Notes: generated from the sequence alone by a model not told the origin. Counted from the first letter of the stretch, positions 1 to 11,100 are shown. The stretch is DNA of 64,000 bases from Chloroflexota bacterium (GCA_026707665.1 JAPOWK010000159.1:62001-126000); one strand, 5' to 3'. A program made the numbers and translations.

Positions 1-127
1 GGTGATCATCGGGCACGGCGGGAATTCCGCAATCGGCATCAAGAATGCGATTCAGCAAGCGCGCAAGGCCGTAAAAGAAAATGTCATCGGGGCGATACGC
101 AGCGGCATCGCCAAGGAAGCCTTGTGA
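1..127 (+). CDS. plsX: PlsX phosphate acyltransferase, C-terminal end (partial)
   Basis: This is the last 41 codons of a gene that begins upstream of the window; the reading frame starts at base 2 and ends at TGA 125-127. The peptide (VIIGHGGNSAIGIKNAIQQA followed by a basic helix) resembles the C-terminus of PlsX, which makes acyl-phosphate from acyl-ACP for phospholipid synthesis. The fabF gene follows 16 bases later, and plsX-fab gene order is common in bacteria, which supports the call. Only the tail is visible, so the identification rests on a short match plus context. Confidence 0.75.
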   Translation, partial: VIIGHGGNSAIGIKNAIQQARKAVKENVIGAIRSGIAKEAL

Positions 128-143
128 TCCGGAGCGGACCCGC

Positions 144-1406
144 ATGGAAATGACGCGAAACGGTCGCAAGCGGGTGGTCATCACCGGTTTAGGCGTGGTC
201 TCGCCCTTGGGCAACAAAGACAGCTTTTGGGATGCGATCGCCGCCGGCACATCCGGGATTCGAAAGCTGCAAAACATTGAGACCGAGCATCTCAACGTCA
301 AGATCGGTGCCGAAATCCGAGACTTTGATTCGTCCGACACGATCCCGCCTAAACAGGCGCGCCGCATGGGGCGGGCAACGCAGTTCGCGATTGTCGCCGC
401 CGTCATGGCAGTCAATGATGCTGGCTTGGCTGTCGAGACGGTTGGCGAAATCGGACACCGCGTCGCCACATTGATTGGCACGACGCTCGGCAGCTATGAG
501 GTGGGCGAATCGGGGATAAAAGCCTGGCGGGACTCGGGATACAAGCGCGCCAATCCGATGAGCATTGTCAACGCCCTGCCCAATATGCCGGGTCACTATG
601 TGAGCAGAATGCTGAACGCTGTTGGTCCGCTGGTCACGCCATCGGTCGCCTGCGCCACAGGCATACAGGTGGTCGGCGAAGCCTGCGACCTGATCCAACT
701 GGGCAAATGCGACTTGGCCATTGCCGGGGCCGTCGACGCCGTGATGTTTGACTATATCCTGGCCGGCTTCAGCGCGACACGCGCGCTAACCCGCGACTAC
801 AATGACGCGCCCGAACAAGCCAGCCGGCCCTTTGACGCCAATCGCAGCGGATTCGTATTGGGCGAAGGCGGCGCCGTGTTCATCGTGGAAAGCCTCGAGC
901 GCGCCAGAGAACGCGGCGCGAAGGTTTACGCTGAAATCCTGGGCTATGGCGCGTCATCGGATGCCTATCACGTCGCGGCGCCCGATCCCAACGGGGGCGG
1001 CGCCAAGCGAGCGATGCAATGGGCTTTGGACGACGCGAAAACGGCGCCGTCGGAGATCGAATACATCAACGCGCATGGATCTTCGACACAGGCGAATGAC
1101 GCAATCGAGACCGCTGCGGTGAAACATGTATTCGGCGAATACGCTTATCGCATCCCGGTCAGTTCGACGAAAAGCATGATCGGTCACGCGATGGCCGGTT
1201 GCGGTTCGCTGGAGATTTCCGCCTGTTTGATGAGCCTCGAGCGCGAGCTTCTGCACCCGACCGTGAATTATGATACGCCCGACCCGGCTTGCGATCTCGA
1301 CTACGTGCCCAATGAGGCGCGGCGCGTACCAGGCATACGGACGATCATGTCGAATAGCTTCGGATTGGGCGGTCAAAACGCCTCGATCATCTTGCGCAAG
1401 TTTTAG
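144..1406 (+). CDS. fabF: Beta-ketoacyl-ACP synthase II (FabF)
   Basis: Condensing enzyme that extends acyl-ACP with malonyl-ACP in fatty-acid synthesis. The protein is 420 residues, normal for FabF. The thiolase-fold triad is visible: Cys170 in the VACATG motif, His311 in NAHGSST and His348 in GHAMAG, closely matching C163/H303/H340 of the E. coli enzyme. The C-terminal SNSFGLGGQN motif is also present. The frame is open further upstream, but ATG 144 is chosen because GGAG at 131-134 lies 9 bases before it and the longer version would overlap plsX. It probably forms a lipid operon with plsX, and trmFO follows 15 bases downstream. Confidence 0.95.
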   Translation: MEMTRNGRKRVVITGLGVVSPLGNKDSFWDAIAAGTSGIRKLQNIETEHLNVKIGAEIRDFDSSDTIPPKQARRMGRATQFAIVAAVMAVNDAGLAVETVGEIGHRVATLIGTTLGSYEVGESGIKAWRDSGYKRANPMSIVNALPNMPGHYVSRMLNAVGPLVTPSVACATGIQVVGEACDLIQLGKCDLAIAGAVDAVMFDYILAGFSATRALTRDYNDAPEQASRPFDANRSGFVLGEGGAVFIVESLERARERGAKVYAEILGYGASSDAYHVAAPDPNGGGAKRAMQWALDDAKTAPSEIEYINAHGSSTQANDAIETAAVKHVFGEYAYRIPVSSTKSMIGHAMAGCGSLEISACLMSLERELLHPTVNYDTPDPACDLDYVPNEARRVPGIRTIMSNSFGLGGQNASIILRKF

Positions 1407-1421
1407 CGCCGGGATTAACGA

Positions 1422-2795
1422 ATGACCCAAAAGGTAATCGTCATCGGAGGCGGACTGGCTGGCAGTGAAGCGGCTTGGCAACTGGCGGAACGGGGCCATC
1501 ACGTGCGGCTCTTTGAGATGCGCCCGGTCAAAACGACAGGCGCGCATGTCAGTCATCGACTAGCCGAATTGGTGTGCAGCAATTCGCTGGGGTCCAAGCT
1601 GCCTGATCGCGCCACCGGCATATTACAGAATGAAGTTAAATTGCTGGGCTCGCTGCTCATGCGCTGCGCCGAAAACGCTGCTGTGCCGGCAGGCGGCGCC
1701 TTGGCTGTCGACCGGGCGCGCTTCGCCGACCAAGTGACCAGACATGTTGATGGACATCCCAAAATCGAAGTGCTCCGGGAAGAAGTGCGCGAAGTGCCCC
1801 TGACAAAACCCGCCATCGTGGCAAGCGGACCGCTCACCTCGCCCGCGCTAGCCGAAGACATCGGCAGGCTGACCGGCGAAAACTATCTGTACTTTTATGA
1901 TGCGATTTCGCCTATCGTGCGCGCGAGCAGCATTGATATGAAGCGCGCATTTCGGGCGAATCGCTATGGCCGCGGTCAGGAAGAGACAGGCGATTATATC
2001 AATTGCCCACTGGAGCCGGACGAGTATTATCAATTCGTTCGCGCCTTGCAAGCGGCCGAGACCATCGAATTGCGCGATTTTGAGCGGGAGGACCCCAACT
2101 TCTTTGAAGGCTGCGTACCGATTGAGCAATTGGCGAAGCGCGGCGACGACACCCTTGCTTTTGGACCCATGCGACCGGTCGGGTTGACGAATCCACATAC
2201 TGGTCGAAGGCCCTACGCTGTCGTGCAGCTGCGGCAAGATGACCTGGCTGGCGACCTGTACAACGTGGTCGGCTTCCAAACAAATATCCGTTGGCAAGCG
2301 CAGAAGGAGATTCTGCGATTAATTCCCGGCTTGGGGAGCGCCGAATTCATTCGCCTGGGTCAAATGCATCGGAATACCTTCTTGAATGCGCCTGCCCTGC
2401 TCGATAGCACGATGCGATTTCGCAACCGTGGGCAACTGTATTTTGCGGGCCAGATCACCGGCGTCGAGGGATACGTTGGCAATATCGCCACCGGATTACT
2501 GGCGGCCCTCAACTTGTCGCGACAGTTAGAGGGACTTCGCTCCTGGGTTCCCCCGCCGGATACGATGCTGGGCGCGTTGTGCTATTATGTGACGCATACG
2601 GATCCAAAGCGTTTCCAACCAATGAAAGCAAACCTGGGCATCTTGCCGCCCCTGGAGACAAGGATCAAAGACAAGGCGGCGCGCAAGAAAGCCTATGCCG
2701 TCAGAGCGGCAGATTCCATGATGGCGTCGCTGAGCGAAATGCAGGACGATGTGATCATGCCGCGAGTCAAAATTCACGAGCGCGAGATACTATGA
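1422..2795 (+). CDS. trmFO: Folate-dependent tRNA (uracil-54-C5) methyltransferase TrmFO
   Basis: Flavoprotein that makes ribothymidine at position 54 of tRNA using methylenetetrahydrofolate. The 457-residue protein opens with the FAD-binding [11 protein letters not shown] (residues about 8-18). The family signature [18 protein letters not shown] follows, containing the Cys region conserved in TrmFO, and a [16 protein letters not shown] segment closes the FAD fold. TrmFO, rather than SAM-dependent TrmA, is usual in Firmicutes, Chloroflexota and other non-proteobacterial groups. The stop codon overlaps the hflX start in ATGA, so the two genes are probably translationally coupled. Confidence 0.95.
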   Translation: MTQKVIVIGGGLAGSEAAWQLAERGHHVRLFEMRPVKTTGAHVSHRLAELVCSNSLGSKLPDRATGILQNEVKLLGSLLMRCAENAAVPAGGALAVDRARFADQVTRHVDGHPKIEVLREEVREVPLTKPAIVASGPLTSPALAEDIGRLTGENYLYFYDAISPIVRASSIDMKRAFRANRYGRGQEETGDYINCPLEPDEYYQFVRALQAAETIELRDFEREDPNFFEGCVPIEQLAKRGDDTLAFGPMRPVGLTNPHTGRRPYAVVQLRQDDLAGDLYNVVGFQTNIRWQAQKEILRLIPGLGSAEFIRLGQMHRNTFLNAPALLDSTMRFRNRGQLYFAGQITGVEGYVGNIATGLLAALNLSRQLEGLRSWVPPPDTMLGALCYYVTHTDPKRFQPMKANLGILPPLETRIKDKAARKKAYAVRAADSMMASLSEMQDDVIMPRVKIHEREIL

Positions 2796-4114
2796 CGAAT
2801 ATTCCATTGACAAACGATCGGGAATCGGAGCGCGGCTACCTGGTTGGCATCGCCCTTCAGCATGAGCGCGCCCTGCTTTCAATCGATGATTCTCTGGATG
2901 AGCTCGCCCTCCTGGCCGAAACAGCCGGCATCAAAGTGGTCGGCAGCACCTGGCAAAAGCTGCGGAAAGTGAATCCCAAATACCTGATCGGCTCAGGCAA
3001 ACTCCAGGAAATTGTTGACGAAGTGACGTTGCATGAGGCGACCGTCGTCATATTCGATGAGGAACTCTCTCCCCGGCATCAGCGCGAGTTGGAGAAGCAT
3101 TTGGGCGAAGCGGTACGCCTCCTCGATCGCTCGGCTCTCATCCTTGATATCTTTGCCCAGCACGCCCGTACCAGCGAAGGCGCCTTGCAAGTCGAGCTGG
3201 CCCAATATGAATATCGATTGCCACGCCTGACTCGGCAATGGACGCATTTGGCGCGTCAAGCCGGCGGCGGTGGCGCCCGCGGTGGATCGGGCGGCGTCGG
3301 ATTGCGCGGACCCGGCGAAACCCAATTGGAAGCCGACCGACGAGAAATCACGCGGAAAATCACAAAGCTGAAGAAAGACTTGGACCATGTACGCGCGCAT
3401 CGCAGTCTCCATCGGCAGCGGCGACGAAGTTCCGGTCTGCCCCTGGTGGCGCTTGTGGGTTATACCAATGCGGGGAAATCTACGCTGATCAATTCGTTGA
3501 CTGAGGCTGATGTCCATGCGGCTGACCAGCTTTTCGCCACCCTAGATCCGACCACACGCCGCGTGCAACTGCCAGATCGCCAAGAGGCGCTGCTCACTGA
3601 TACTGTCGGCTTCATCCAAAAACTGCCGACGACGCTGATCGCGGCCTTTCGCGCCACGCTGGAAGAGGTGATTGAGGCGGACTTGCTGCTTCATGTGGTG
3701 GATGTCAGCCATGCCAATGCGGCCCAGCATATCGAGGCGGTGGAAGACACGCTCGCTGAAATTGACGCGTCCAGCATGCCGCGCGTCCTGGTGTTGAACA
3801 AGACCGACCAGTTAGCGGGACCGGTCCCTACGTTCAATCTCATTGATTCCTACCTGGGCACGGTGGCTATTTCCGCGCGGGAGAAGCAGGGTCTTGATGA
3901 GCTGTTGCAGGCGATGCGATCGGCGCTGTCCATGCAGATGACGTCGCTGGAAGTGGTGATACCGTATCAGACTGGTCGCGTCTATTCAGATCTGTACGAC
4001 AGAGGCTACATCCAATCCGAGCAAACCGGAAGTGATGGTTGGCGTCTGACATTGCGCTTGCCTCTCGCCCACAGCGAAAGCTATCGCCGATTCGCTAGAG
4101 CGGGCAGCAAATAG
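2792..4114 (+). CDS. hflX: GTPase HflX
   Basis: Ribosome-associated GTPase that splits or rescues ribosomes under stress. The 440-residue protein has the HflX N-terminal domain (residues about 20-140), a glycine-rich linker ([19 protein letters not shown]) and a G domain with P-loop GYTNAGKST at residues 223-231, G3 DTVGFI and G4 NKTD. A longer frame runs back into trmFO, but ATG 2792 sits in the ATGA overlap with the trmFO stop and gives the expected N-terminus. The next gene is convergent and begins its stop only 28 bases downstream. Confidence 0.95.
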   Translation: MTNIPLTNDRESERGYLVGIALQHERALLSIDDSLDELALLAETAGIKVVGSTWQKLRKVNPKYLIGSGKLQEIVDEVTLHEATVVIFDEELSPRHQRELEKHLGEAVRLLDRSALILDIFAQHARTSEGALQVELAQYEYRLPRLTRQWTHLARQAGGGGARGGSGGVGLRGPGETQLEADRREITRKITKLKKDLDHVRAHRSLHRQRRRSSGLPLVALVGYTNAGKSTLINSLTEADVHAADQLFATLDPTTRRVQLPDRQEALLTDTVGFIQKLPTTLIAAFRATLEEVIEADLLLHVVDVSHANAAQHIEAVEDTLAEIDASSMPRVLVLNKTDQLAGPVPTFNLIDSYLGTVAISAREKQGLDELLQAMRSALSMQMTSLEVVIPYQTGRVYSDLYDRGYIQSEQTGSDGWRLTLRLPLAHSESYRRFARAGSK

Positions 4115-4142
4115 CAGCGGAAAACATCACAATCTGTCGCGC

Positions 4143-5114
4143 CTAGTCCGGCAGTTGCACCCAGTAAATTTCGGGGCGATAGCGGCTGTGCAGGAATAGG
4201 CGCAAGTCGTCAGAGAGCGCTATCGCAAGTGGCGCCGGAATATCAGAAAAGACTACCATCTCCACATCTTGATTGCTGCAGCCACTTGCTTGGCAATGCG
4301 ATGGCTCAATGCGTCCAACGACCCCGCGTGTGCCAAGGGCGTAGGAAAAATAAAGATAACCATCGGCGCCCATGACTAGATTTGTCGTGTTCTGAAGCCC
4401 TGATACAAGGCGTTTGACCTCGGTGTGGCTTCCATCGTCGTCAAATTGGAAGTACTCAATACCCCGTCTGGCGCTGCCGCCATTGGCAAAGTAGACGATA
4501 TCGGCGTCACGGACGATGCCGGTCGGCGCGCGCAACGCGCTGAGTACCGTCTCTTGCTCACCGGCAGCCGACACCGAAATGATGGCATTCGCGCCGGTGT
4601 CAGTCACCAGGAAGGCGTCGTCATTCAGCCGTGCAATGCCCCAGGGCGCCGGCAATTCTGCGCTGACGCTAACGGGCGCGGCTCGGCGCTGATCCACCTT
4701 CCACAGCGTGCCGGTATCGGGATCGGGCACGAACAGATCAAAGCCGGCTTCTGTCGATTCGGCAATCAAGCTATTGCCGTTGCGCACGCCGAAGACGAAG
4801 GTAACGGTTTCGCCGCTGCGGTCGTCGATCTTGTATATCGTCCAGTCGCCATTACAAACGGTATACAGCGTATTATCGAACCAGACGAGACCGTTCGGCC
4901 GCTGCACGTTGCCGACAATTAATTCCAGATCGGATTGGAGGAAGGGGTTCTCCAACGCGTTCGGCCGAGTTTCAGCCTCCGCTGTCGGGGTATGCTCTGC
5001 ATCTTCTGTTTGCGCCTGATGTTCTGATTCGCTTTGCTGAGCTGTTGGAGTGGCTTCCTGCGCGTAGCTTAGCGACGCCAGGGCAAGCAGAATAATGGCG
5101 GTAAGAATTCTCAT
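4143..5114 (-). CDS. Secreted beta-propeller protein (SMP-30/NHL-like)
   Basis: A 323-residue exported protein. It opens with a clear signal peptide (MRILTAIILLALASLSYAQ, probable cleavage after YAQ), followed by an acidic Thr/Glu/Gln-rich spacer to about residue 55. The rest consists of repeated strand patterns such as RPNGLVWFDNTLYTV, PWGIARLNDDAFLVTDTG and APTGIVRDADIVYFANGG, typical of six-bladed SMP-30/NHL propellers. Such proteins can be lactonases or binding scaffolds, and I see no catalytic signature that decides which. A Shine-Dalgarno AGGGA lies 6 bases before the ATG. It is transcribed against hflX and divergently from the next gene. Confidence 0.7.
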   Translation of the reverse strand: MRILTAIILLALASLSYAQEATPTAQQSESEHQAQTEDAEHTPTAEAETRPNALENPFLQSDLELIVGNVQRPNGLVWFDNTLYTVCNGDWTIYKIDDRSGETVTFVFGVRNGNSLIAESTEAGFDLFVPDPDTGTLWKVDQRRAAPVSVSAELPAPWGIARLNDDAFLVTDTGANAIISVSAAGEQETVLSALRAPTGIVRDADIVYFANGGSARRGIEYFQFDDDGSHTEVKRLVSGLQNTTNLVMGADGYLYFSYALGTRGVVGRIEPSHCQASGCSNQDVEMVVFSDIPAPLAIALSDDLRLFLHSRYRPEIYWVQLPD

Positions 5115-5502
5115 TTTCTGTCCCTAATTGCGACGCCAAATCGACGCAAACCTCGCAAGTGCAGCGGAGGCATTCTACAACAGTTGAGAGCAGACCTCTA
5201 GCGAAATTGCGAAGGCGACGATTTGCAATCTGGCTTGAGATTGGGCGGAGGCGCGATTTGAGTATAATCAGAAGGAAATCGATTGCAGGTCCGCTGATTT
5301 GATAAACCCCCCTTCGCGTGCAAGAAGAGAGTTTGCAATTCTGCGTGAGCGCGGTTGACCCCATTTGCTGCCGCTGAGCGGTTGATGGCGCTAACTGGCG
5401 GCGCCTGACACGGCTCGACAGCCAGGAATGGGAACGGAACGGGAATGGAGCGCCAATCATCGCCGCGGAATCTTTTTTCATGTACAACCCTGGGCACAAC
5501 CA
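5115..5502. other. Intergenic region between divergent genes
   Basis: About 390 bases separate the start of the leftward propeller gene from the likely start of the rightward methyltransferase gene. It holds one convincing rightward promoter (listed separately), leaving an unusually long leader of roughly 230 bases. I found no tRNA-like fold, known riboswitch motif or terminator in that leader. Part of it is in frame with the downstream gene, whose start is uncertain. Confidence 0.5.
5241..5268 (+). promoter_or_regulatory. Sigma-70-type promoter
   Basis: TTGGGC at 5241-5246 and a perfect TATAAT at 5263-5268 are separated by 16 bases. It points toward the methyltransferase gene and the lipoprotein gene coupled to it. 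Confidence 0.5.
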
Positions 5503-6567
5503 GTGACAAATCCAAGGCGAGATAGCCAGTCGCCCTTGTTTGAAGCAGAAATCATCCCGGGCCTCGAGTCATTTGCTATTGACGAGCTGCATAGCAAGTT
5601 CGGCGCCAATGTGGCGCCGGTGAACCGCTTGCGCGCGGGTTTCATTCGCTTCCATTTCAGGGATCGGGCGCAGTTGCTGCATGCGCTGAGGTCGGTAATT
5701 GCGGTGTACCAGGTTCACTCTTTCGCGATTCCCCGACCCAAAGCCTTTCTCGGCCACGAGCATTTCGTCCGTTTGACCAACATCTTATCCGGAGCCGCGC
5801 GATCATTCCCTCGGCCTCCGCGGACGCTTGGAATCGGCACAGCCGGCGCACGCTCATCGGTCATGCGTCGTCTACTGCAAGAGTTGTTGGACAATCTAAA
5901 TCTGGAGGCCGCCGACGATGGCAAAGGAGAGCTCTTCGTCAGGCTGCTTCCCAAGCGGGAGACGGCGGGCTGGGAATTGCTGGTGCGATTATCGCTTCGC
6001 CCGCTTTCCGCGCGCGAATACCGCGTCGCCAACATGCCCGGCTCGTTGAACGCAACCGCCGCTTATGCCATGACACAGGTCGAAGCGCTGAAAAACGAAG
6101 CCACTGTAGTCAATCTTTGCAGCGGCGCATCCACCATCCTCATTGAGCATGCTCTCATTCAGTCGCAGAATCAGCTTCTGGCCATTGATTGCAACGACGC
6201 CGCGCTAATTGCCGGCGAGCGCAACGCATCGGCCAGCGGCCTGGGGCATCGCATTCGTCACCTGCAGGCGGACGTGGGCCGGACGCCGTTGCCATCGCAT
6301 ACGGCGGATCGATTGTACGCTGACCTGCCTTTCGGTCATCACATCGGGTCACATGAGACCAACCGGCGGCTCTATCCGGCGATACTGCAAGAAGCGGATC
6401 GATTGGCGCGATCCAATGCCGCGTTTATCATTCTTACCCATGAGGTCAAGCTGCTGCGCCGCTGCCTCCAGCAGTCGCCTTGGAAAGCAACGCGCGAGAC
6501 GAGAATAAACTTGCGTGGTCTTCATCCACGTTTATTTGTGCTCAGGCGAAACTCGACTAGGATATAA
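5503..6567 (+). CDS. THUMP-type RNA methyltransferase (TrmN/Trm14/UPF0020-like)
   Basis: Predicted SAM-dependent RNA base methyltransferase. The N-terminal part (FEAEIIPGLESFAIDELHSKFG) resembles the start of THUMP-containing methyltransferases. The C-terminal Rossmann domain carries a SAM motif VVNLCSGASTILIEHAL, an acidic LAIDCNDAAL strand and the catalytic loop LYADLPFGHHIG, the DLPFG variant of NPPY used by N2-guanine enzymes of the Trm14/THUMPD3 group. The start is uncertain: ATG 5428, GTG 5503 and TTG 5536 are all in frame. The family alignment begins around 5536, and the sequence before 5503 does not look coding. The target is probably tRNA guanine, by family. The stop is one base before the next start. 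Confidence 0.75.
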   Translation: MTNPRRDSQSPLFEAEIIPGLESFAIDELHSKFGANVAPVNRLRAGFIRFHFRDRAQLLHALRSVIAVYQVHSFAIPRPKAFLGHEHFVRLTNILSGAARSFPRPPRTLGIGTAGARSSVMRRLLQELLDNLNLEAADDGKGELFVRLLPKRETAGWELLVRLSLRPLSAREYRVANMPGSLNATAAYAMTQVEALKNEATVVNLCSGASTILIEHALIQSQNQLLAIDCNDAALIAGERNASASGLGHRIRHLQADVGRTPLPSHTADRLYADLPFGHHIGSHETNRRLYPAILQEADRLARSNAAFIILTHEVKLLRRCLQQSPWKATRETRINLRGLHPRLFVLRRNSTRI

Positions 6568-6568
6568 G

Positions 6569-8197
6569 ATGGTATTTGCGCTGGAGCGCCCAAGGAAGCG
6601 AATGCTGTCACGGATTCTGTTGTACCTGCTTATTGCCTGCTCGGCGATCGCCTGCCGATCCGCGCAAGAAGAGAAGTCGATTGAGGTCGCCGTCATTGCC
6701 GATGGCCGCGAGACGACTTATAGTTTCACGCGCGATCTAACCGTTGACCAGGTGTTAACTGGCGCGCAAATTGAACTTGGCCCGCGCGACCGGATCAGCC
6801 ACCCGCTGGTGTCACCCGTTATCAATGGCATGCGGATAACGATAAGACGAGTATCTGAGCGGGAAATCTGCGAGCGGGAAGGGATCGCCTATCAGCGGCT
6901 ATTGCTGCCGAAGGAAGGCCTACCCGCTGGCGAGCGCGAACAGGGCCAGGCAGGCGTCAATGGCATTCGTGAGATCTGCTATCGCATGTTGCTGGAAGAT
7001 GAGACGGAAGTGGATCGCGTTCAGCTGGGAAGTCCCACCGTGGTACGAGAGCCGGTCGATGAAGTCATCTATGTAGGGACGAGCAATACGGTCCAGCCCT
7101 TGGATATTCCTGGCCGTCTTAGCTATATCAATCACGAAAATGCCTGGACCATCACCGACGACGCAGCCAACAAACGCCGCCTGACTTGGGATCACAAGCT
7201 GGACGCCCATGTATTCCACCAGAAGCCAGATGGCGCGCGCTTGATATTCACAGGCGAGACCGATGAGACAGATGACTTCTTCAACGAACTCTGGATGCTC
7301 AATCTTGGAGACGAATCCGAACCCAAGCGCATGACGCCCACCGATGTACTAGTCGCCCTGTGGCGCCCGCGCTCTCCCAATGAAATCGCCTATTCTACGG
7401 GTGAGAGCAACCTCGGCGTAACCGATTGGAAGGCGCTGAACAACTTGTGGCTCATGAGCATCGATTTGGAAAGCGGGCGAACGCTCGACATAGAAGAGGT
7501 GTTGCCAGAATCGGGAGGCGGCCTATACGGCTGGTGGGGCAAGAATTTCAGCTGGTCGCCATTTGGAGACAAGCTGGCGTGGGCGCGGGCCGATGGCTTC
7601 GGGTTGGTGGACTTTGAAAGCAAGCGATTGACGCCCCTGACGCAATTTGCCGTATTTCATAGCGCAGCGACTTGGGTGTGGCTTTCGCCGCTGTCCTGGT
7701 CCTTCGATGGCCAGCTGCTTGCGGGAATCGTACACGGCGCGCCGCTCGGTGATGAACCGGCCGAGACTAGCCCCATCTTCGATATGGTTGTCGCCAGCGC
7801 AGACGGGCGGTTTGTCGCGCCGATCCGTCAATCAGCTGGTATGTGGTCGGCGCCCGCGTTCTCGCCCGATCTAGCGCCCCGAGGCGCGGAAAACAAAAGC
7901 GGTTACCTGGCATGGCTGCAAGCGCGCGAGCCGCAGAACAGCATGAACAGCGAATACGACTTGATGCTGGCCGACCGTGACGGCAGCAATCAGCGGCGGC
8001 TGTTTCCCGCGCCAGAAGAGCGGGGAATTCGCAGAAGTGACTTTGGCTCGCGAGCCGGCGACTACGTCTGGAGCCCCGATGGCCGATTCATCGCTCTAAT
8101 CTACGCAGGCAACCTGTGGCTCATCGAAGTAGAATCGGCAATCTCGTATCAGCTGACCTTTGACGGGGAGTCTTCAAACCCCGTCTGGACGAGATAA
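6569..8197 (+). CDS. Lipoprotein with DUF348, G5 and TolB-like beta-propeller domains
   Basis: A 542-residue predicted surface lipoprotein. A hydrophobic signal (LLYLLIACSAIAC) ends in a plausible lipobox cysteine. Residues about 35-95 match the DUF348 pattern (ADGRETTYSF, then LTVDQVLTGAQIELGPRD). A G5-like region follows, ending VVREPVDEVIYVGTS. The remainder has WD40/TolB-type strands (FSWSPFGDKLAWARADG, YVWSPDGRFIALIYAG). DUF348-G5 units occur in cell-wall-acting proteins of Gram-positive bacteria, so binding to a wall polymer is a reasonable inference. ATG 6569 has AGGA 6 bases upstream; ATG 6602 is an alternative. The stop overlaps the next start (TAATG), implying coupling to the polysaccharide cluster. 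Confidence 0.75.
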   Translation: MVFALERPRKRMLSRILLYLLIACSAIACRSAQEEKSIEVAVIADGRETTYSFTRDLTVDQVLTGAQIELGPRDRISHPLVSPVINGMRITIRRVSEREICEREGIAYQRLLLPKEGLPAGEREQGQAGVNGIREICYRMLLEDETEVDRVQLGSPTVVREPVDEVIYVGTSNTVQPLDIPGRLSYINHENAWTITDDAANKRRLTWDHKLDAHVFHQKPDGARLIFTGETDETDDFFNELWMLNLGDESEPKRMTPTDVLVALWRPRSPNEIAYSTGESNLGVTDWKALNNLWLMSIDLESGRTLDIEEVLPESGGGLYGWWGKNFSWSPFGDKLAWARADGFGLVDFESKRLTPLTQFAVFHSAATWVWLSPLSWSFDGQLLAGIVHGAPLGDEPAETSPIFDMVVASADGRFVAPIRQSAGMWSAPAFSPDLAPRGAENKSGYLAWLQAREPQNSMNSEYDLMLADRDGSNQRRLFPAPEERGIRRSDFGSRAGDYVWSPDGRFIALIYAGNLWLIEVESAISYQLTFDGESSNPVWTR

Positions 8198-11100
8198 TGC
8201 GCAAACTCATTCAACTGATTGTTGCATTGATGCTGGTCACCGGTAGCCTGGTGGCAACCCTTGCCACTATTGATTTGCGCGACTTTGAGTTGCGTGGATA
8301 CGTCGACCCGACTAAAGACCAAAATCTCCCATTCATGGTCGAGCGGCCGGGCGTCAACGTCGAATTAACACAGTACAGCGCAACAGAACTGGAAAGCGCG
8401 CTGGATCAGATCCGCGACGCCAGATTCCGCTGGATCCGGCAGTTTGCCTATTGGGATGCAATCGAATCGGAAAGGGGCGTGTATGATTGGCGCGCTTGGG
8501 ATCGAGTGGCCGACGCGCTGCGCCGCTATCCGGAGCTTGAGCCGGTCGTTGTCCTGATGAATACGCCGGCTTGGGCGCGGGAAAAGCGCGGCAGTGGCGA
8601 ATCAACGCGAACCGCCCCGCCCCATTCTCTGGCCGACTTCGCCGCATTCAGCCGGGTATTCGCCGCGCGCTACGGCGACGTGATCGACTTCTATCAGGTA
8701 TGGGACGAGCCCAACCTCGGCGATGCCTGGGGCGGCGCTGATCCGCGGCCGGCAGAATATGTCGCTTTGCTCGCCACGGCGAAAGGGGCGATCTTGCATG
8801 CAGATCCGTCCGCGAGAATCGTCGCCGCGGGACTCGCGCCTACAGTCGAGACGGCCGGGCGAAACATCAGTGACATTCGCTACTTGGATGCGATGTATGC
8901 GCTCGGGGCGCGAGAACTTATGGATGTAGTCGCGGGAAAGCCTTATGGTCAGTTTTCTTCTCCATACGACAGACGAGTCGACGAAGGCCTGCTCAACTTC
9001 TCGCGCATTATCGCGCTTCGCGAAATCATGGTAGCTAATGGCGACGGCAAGAAACCGCTATGGGCGAGCAACTACGGTTGGAATGCGCTGCCCGGAGACT
9101 GGGGTGGCGACCGATCAATCTGGGGCGCAGTCTCGGAAGACGAACAGGTACAGTTTACCCTGGAGACGCTGGATCGAGTACATCGCGAAATGCCTTGGCT
9201 CGGTCCTCTTTTCCTGCAACATTGGCAGCCGGCGGCAGAGCCGACCAGCGCGCAGTGGGGATTCGCGCTTGTCAAGCAGGACGGCACAACTTCGGCGCTT
9301 TTGCGCGCGCTGCAAACTTACCCATACCCAAGCCTAGCCCGGGACGGCTTGTACCATGCGCGTAACAGACACGCCAGCTACAGCGGAGTCTGGGAATTTG
9401 GCGAGTTAGGCGCGGATATCGGTTGGTTGCCAACCAGTGACAGCCAGCTGTCCTTCGACTTTTTTGGCGTTGACGTCGCCATGCTCCTGAGAGAAGACGA
9501 ATATTTCGCCTTCCTATATCCCACTGTTGACGGAGGGGCGCCCAACGCAATACAGCACGATGCGAGCGGCAACGCCTATATTTTCCTGCGCAGTAATTCG
9601 CGCGCGCCGGAACTGAACCTCATCCCGATCGCGACCGGCCTGCCGCTTGGCAACCACAGGCTTAGCGCGAGCACACATCAAGGCTGGGATCGTTGGTCAA
9701 TTGCCGGTTACGCCGTCAGCTCCGGCGACCTATACGAACCGTACAATCGACAGATCGCGCTGGGCGCTTTCGCTACTTTGCTGTCACTGCTCGCCCTTCT
9801 GGTCGCTGCCGCAAGCGCGCCCTGGAAAGACTGGCTGCCCGGGCTGTCCAATCTATTTGCTAAACTCGGCGCCACGGCGCACTTGCTGATAACGGGCCTT
9901 ACATCCATCTTCATGATGCTGGCCATGCTTTGGACCTGGGAAACACCGAAAGCCTCCATCTTTGTGCGCGAAGAAGTGAATATCGCGCTTGCGCTCCTGA
10001 CTGGGGGCGCGCTCTATGTCTCCGAGAGCGTATTAATCACGCTGATTCTAGTCGTGATTCTCTTCATACAGATTTATCACCGGATTTCCAACGGTCTCAT
10101 TCTCACCTTGTTCTGGGCGCCATTCTTCTTGACGCCTGTTGAGCTGTACAGCTACGCGTTTCCCCTGGTCGAGATCATTCTGCTCATATCTGCGGCGGCC
10201 GGCTTCACCAGATTGATGGTCGGCATTGGCCGAAAGCTGCAAATGGACAACGCCGCCTTCCCGGTCTTTTCTCGACGATCGCTGCGAAGTATCTCAGCGA
10301 TGGACATTGCCGTCGGCGGCGTAGTGCTTCTCGCGGTCATTTCACTGTTTTGGACGCGACATCTGGACACAGCGACGACGGAACTGCGGACGCTGATAGT
10401 CGAGCCGGCGATCTTCTATCTGCTGTTGCGATTGGCGCGCCCAGACCGAAAAACCCTGGTCCGCTGCTGTCTTGCGGTCTTGTTCGCTGGCACAGTTGTC
10501 TGTTTGATTGGTCTCTACGACATTATCCTGGCTCAAGGGCATCTGCCGCTGAAGAGCGTGTATGGGTCACCGAACAATGTCGGCTTGCTGTTAGGCCGAG
10601 CGATTCCCCTGGCGCTGGCTCTGCTTCTCGTGAAGGTCGACTCGCGATTGCGCCGGTTTGCCTTGGGCGCTCTCGTGATCATGTTGCCGGCATTAATGCT
10701 GACGCAGAGTATCGGAGCGATACTTCTGGGTGTGCCGGCTGGTTTGAGCGCGGTTTTCATCGGGCGATTTGGGCGCAAGGCGGTCGCGCCTCTGGTTGCG
10801 CTCGCCGCGCTAGGCGCTGTTTCAGTGATGTTGCTGGCGCAGTATTCAGCCACAGTCGCCAACGCCCTAGACTTCACGAGCGGCACGAGTTTCGTCCGGC
10901 TGCGCTTATGGGAGAGCTCGATTGCCATGCTTCAAGACAGGCCGTTTACAGGCTTTGGGCTGGATCAGTTTCTGTATTATTTCGGCGGCGAGTATATACG
11001 GCCTGACGTGATATGGGACGCCGATCTCTCTCACCCGCACAACTTCATCCTGGATTTCTGGACGCGGTTGAGCGTGTTAGGGCTTTGCCTATTCGGGTTG

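Noticed and set aside
10350..11006. 218-codon ORF in another frame inside the ligase fusion
   Set aside because: A shadow frame; the ligase-domain frame has the clear membrane-protein signal.
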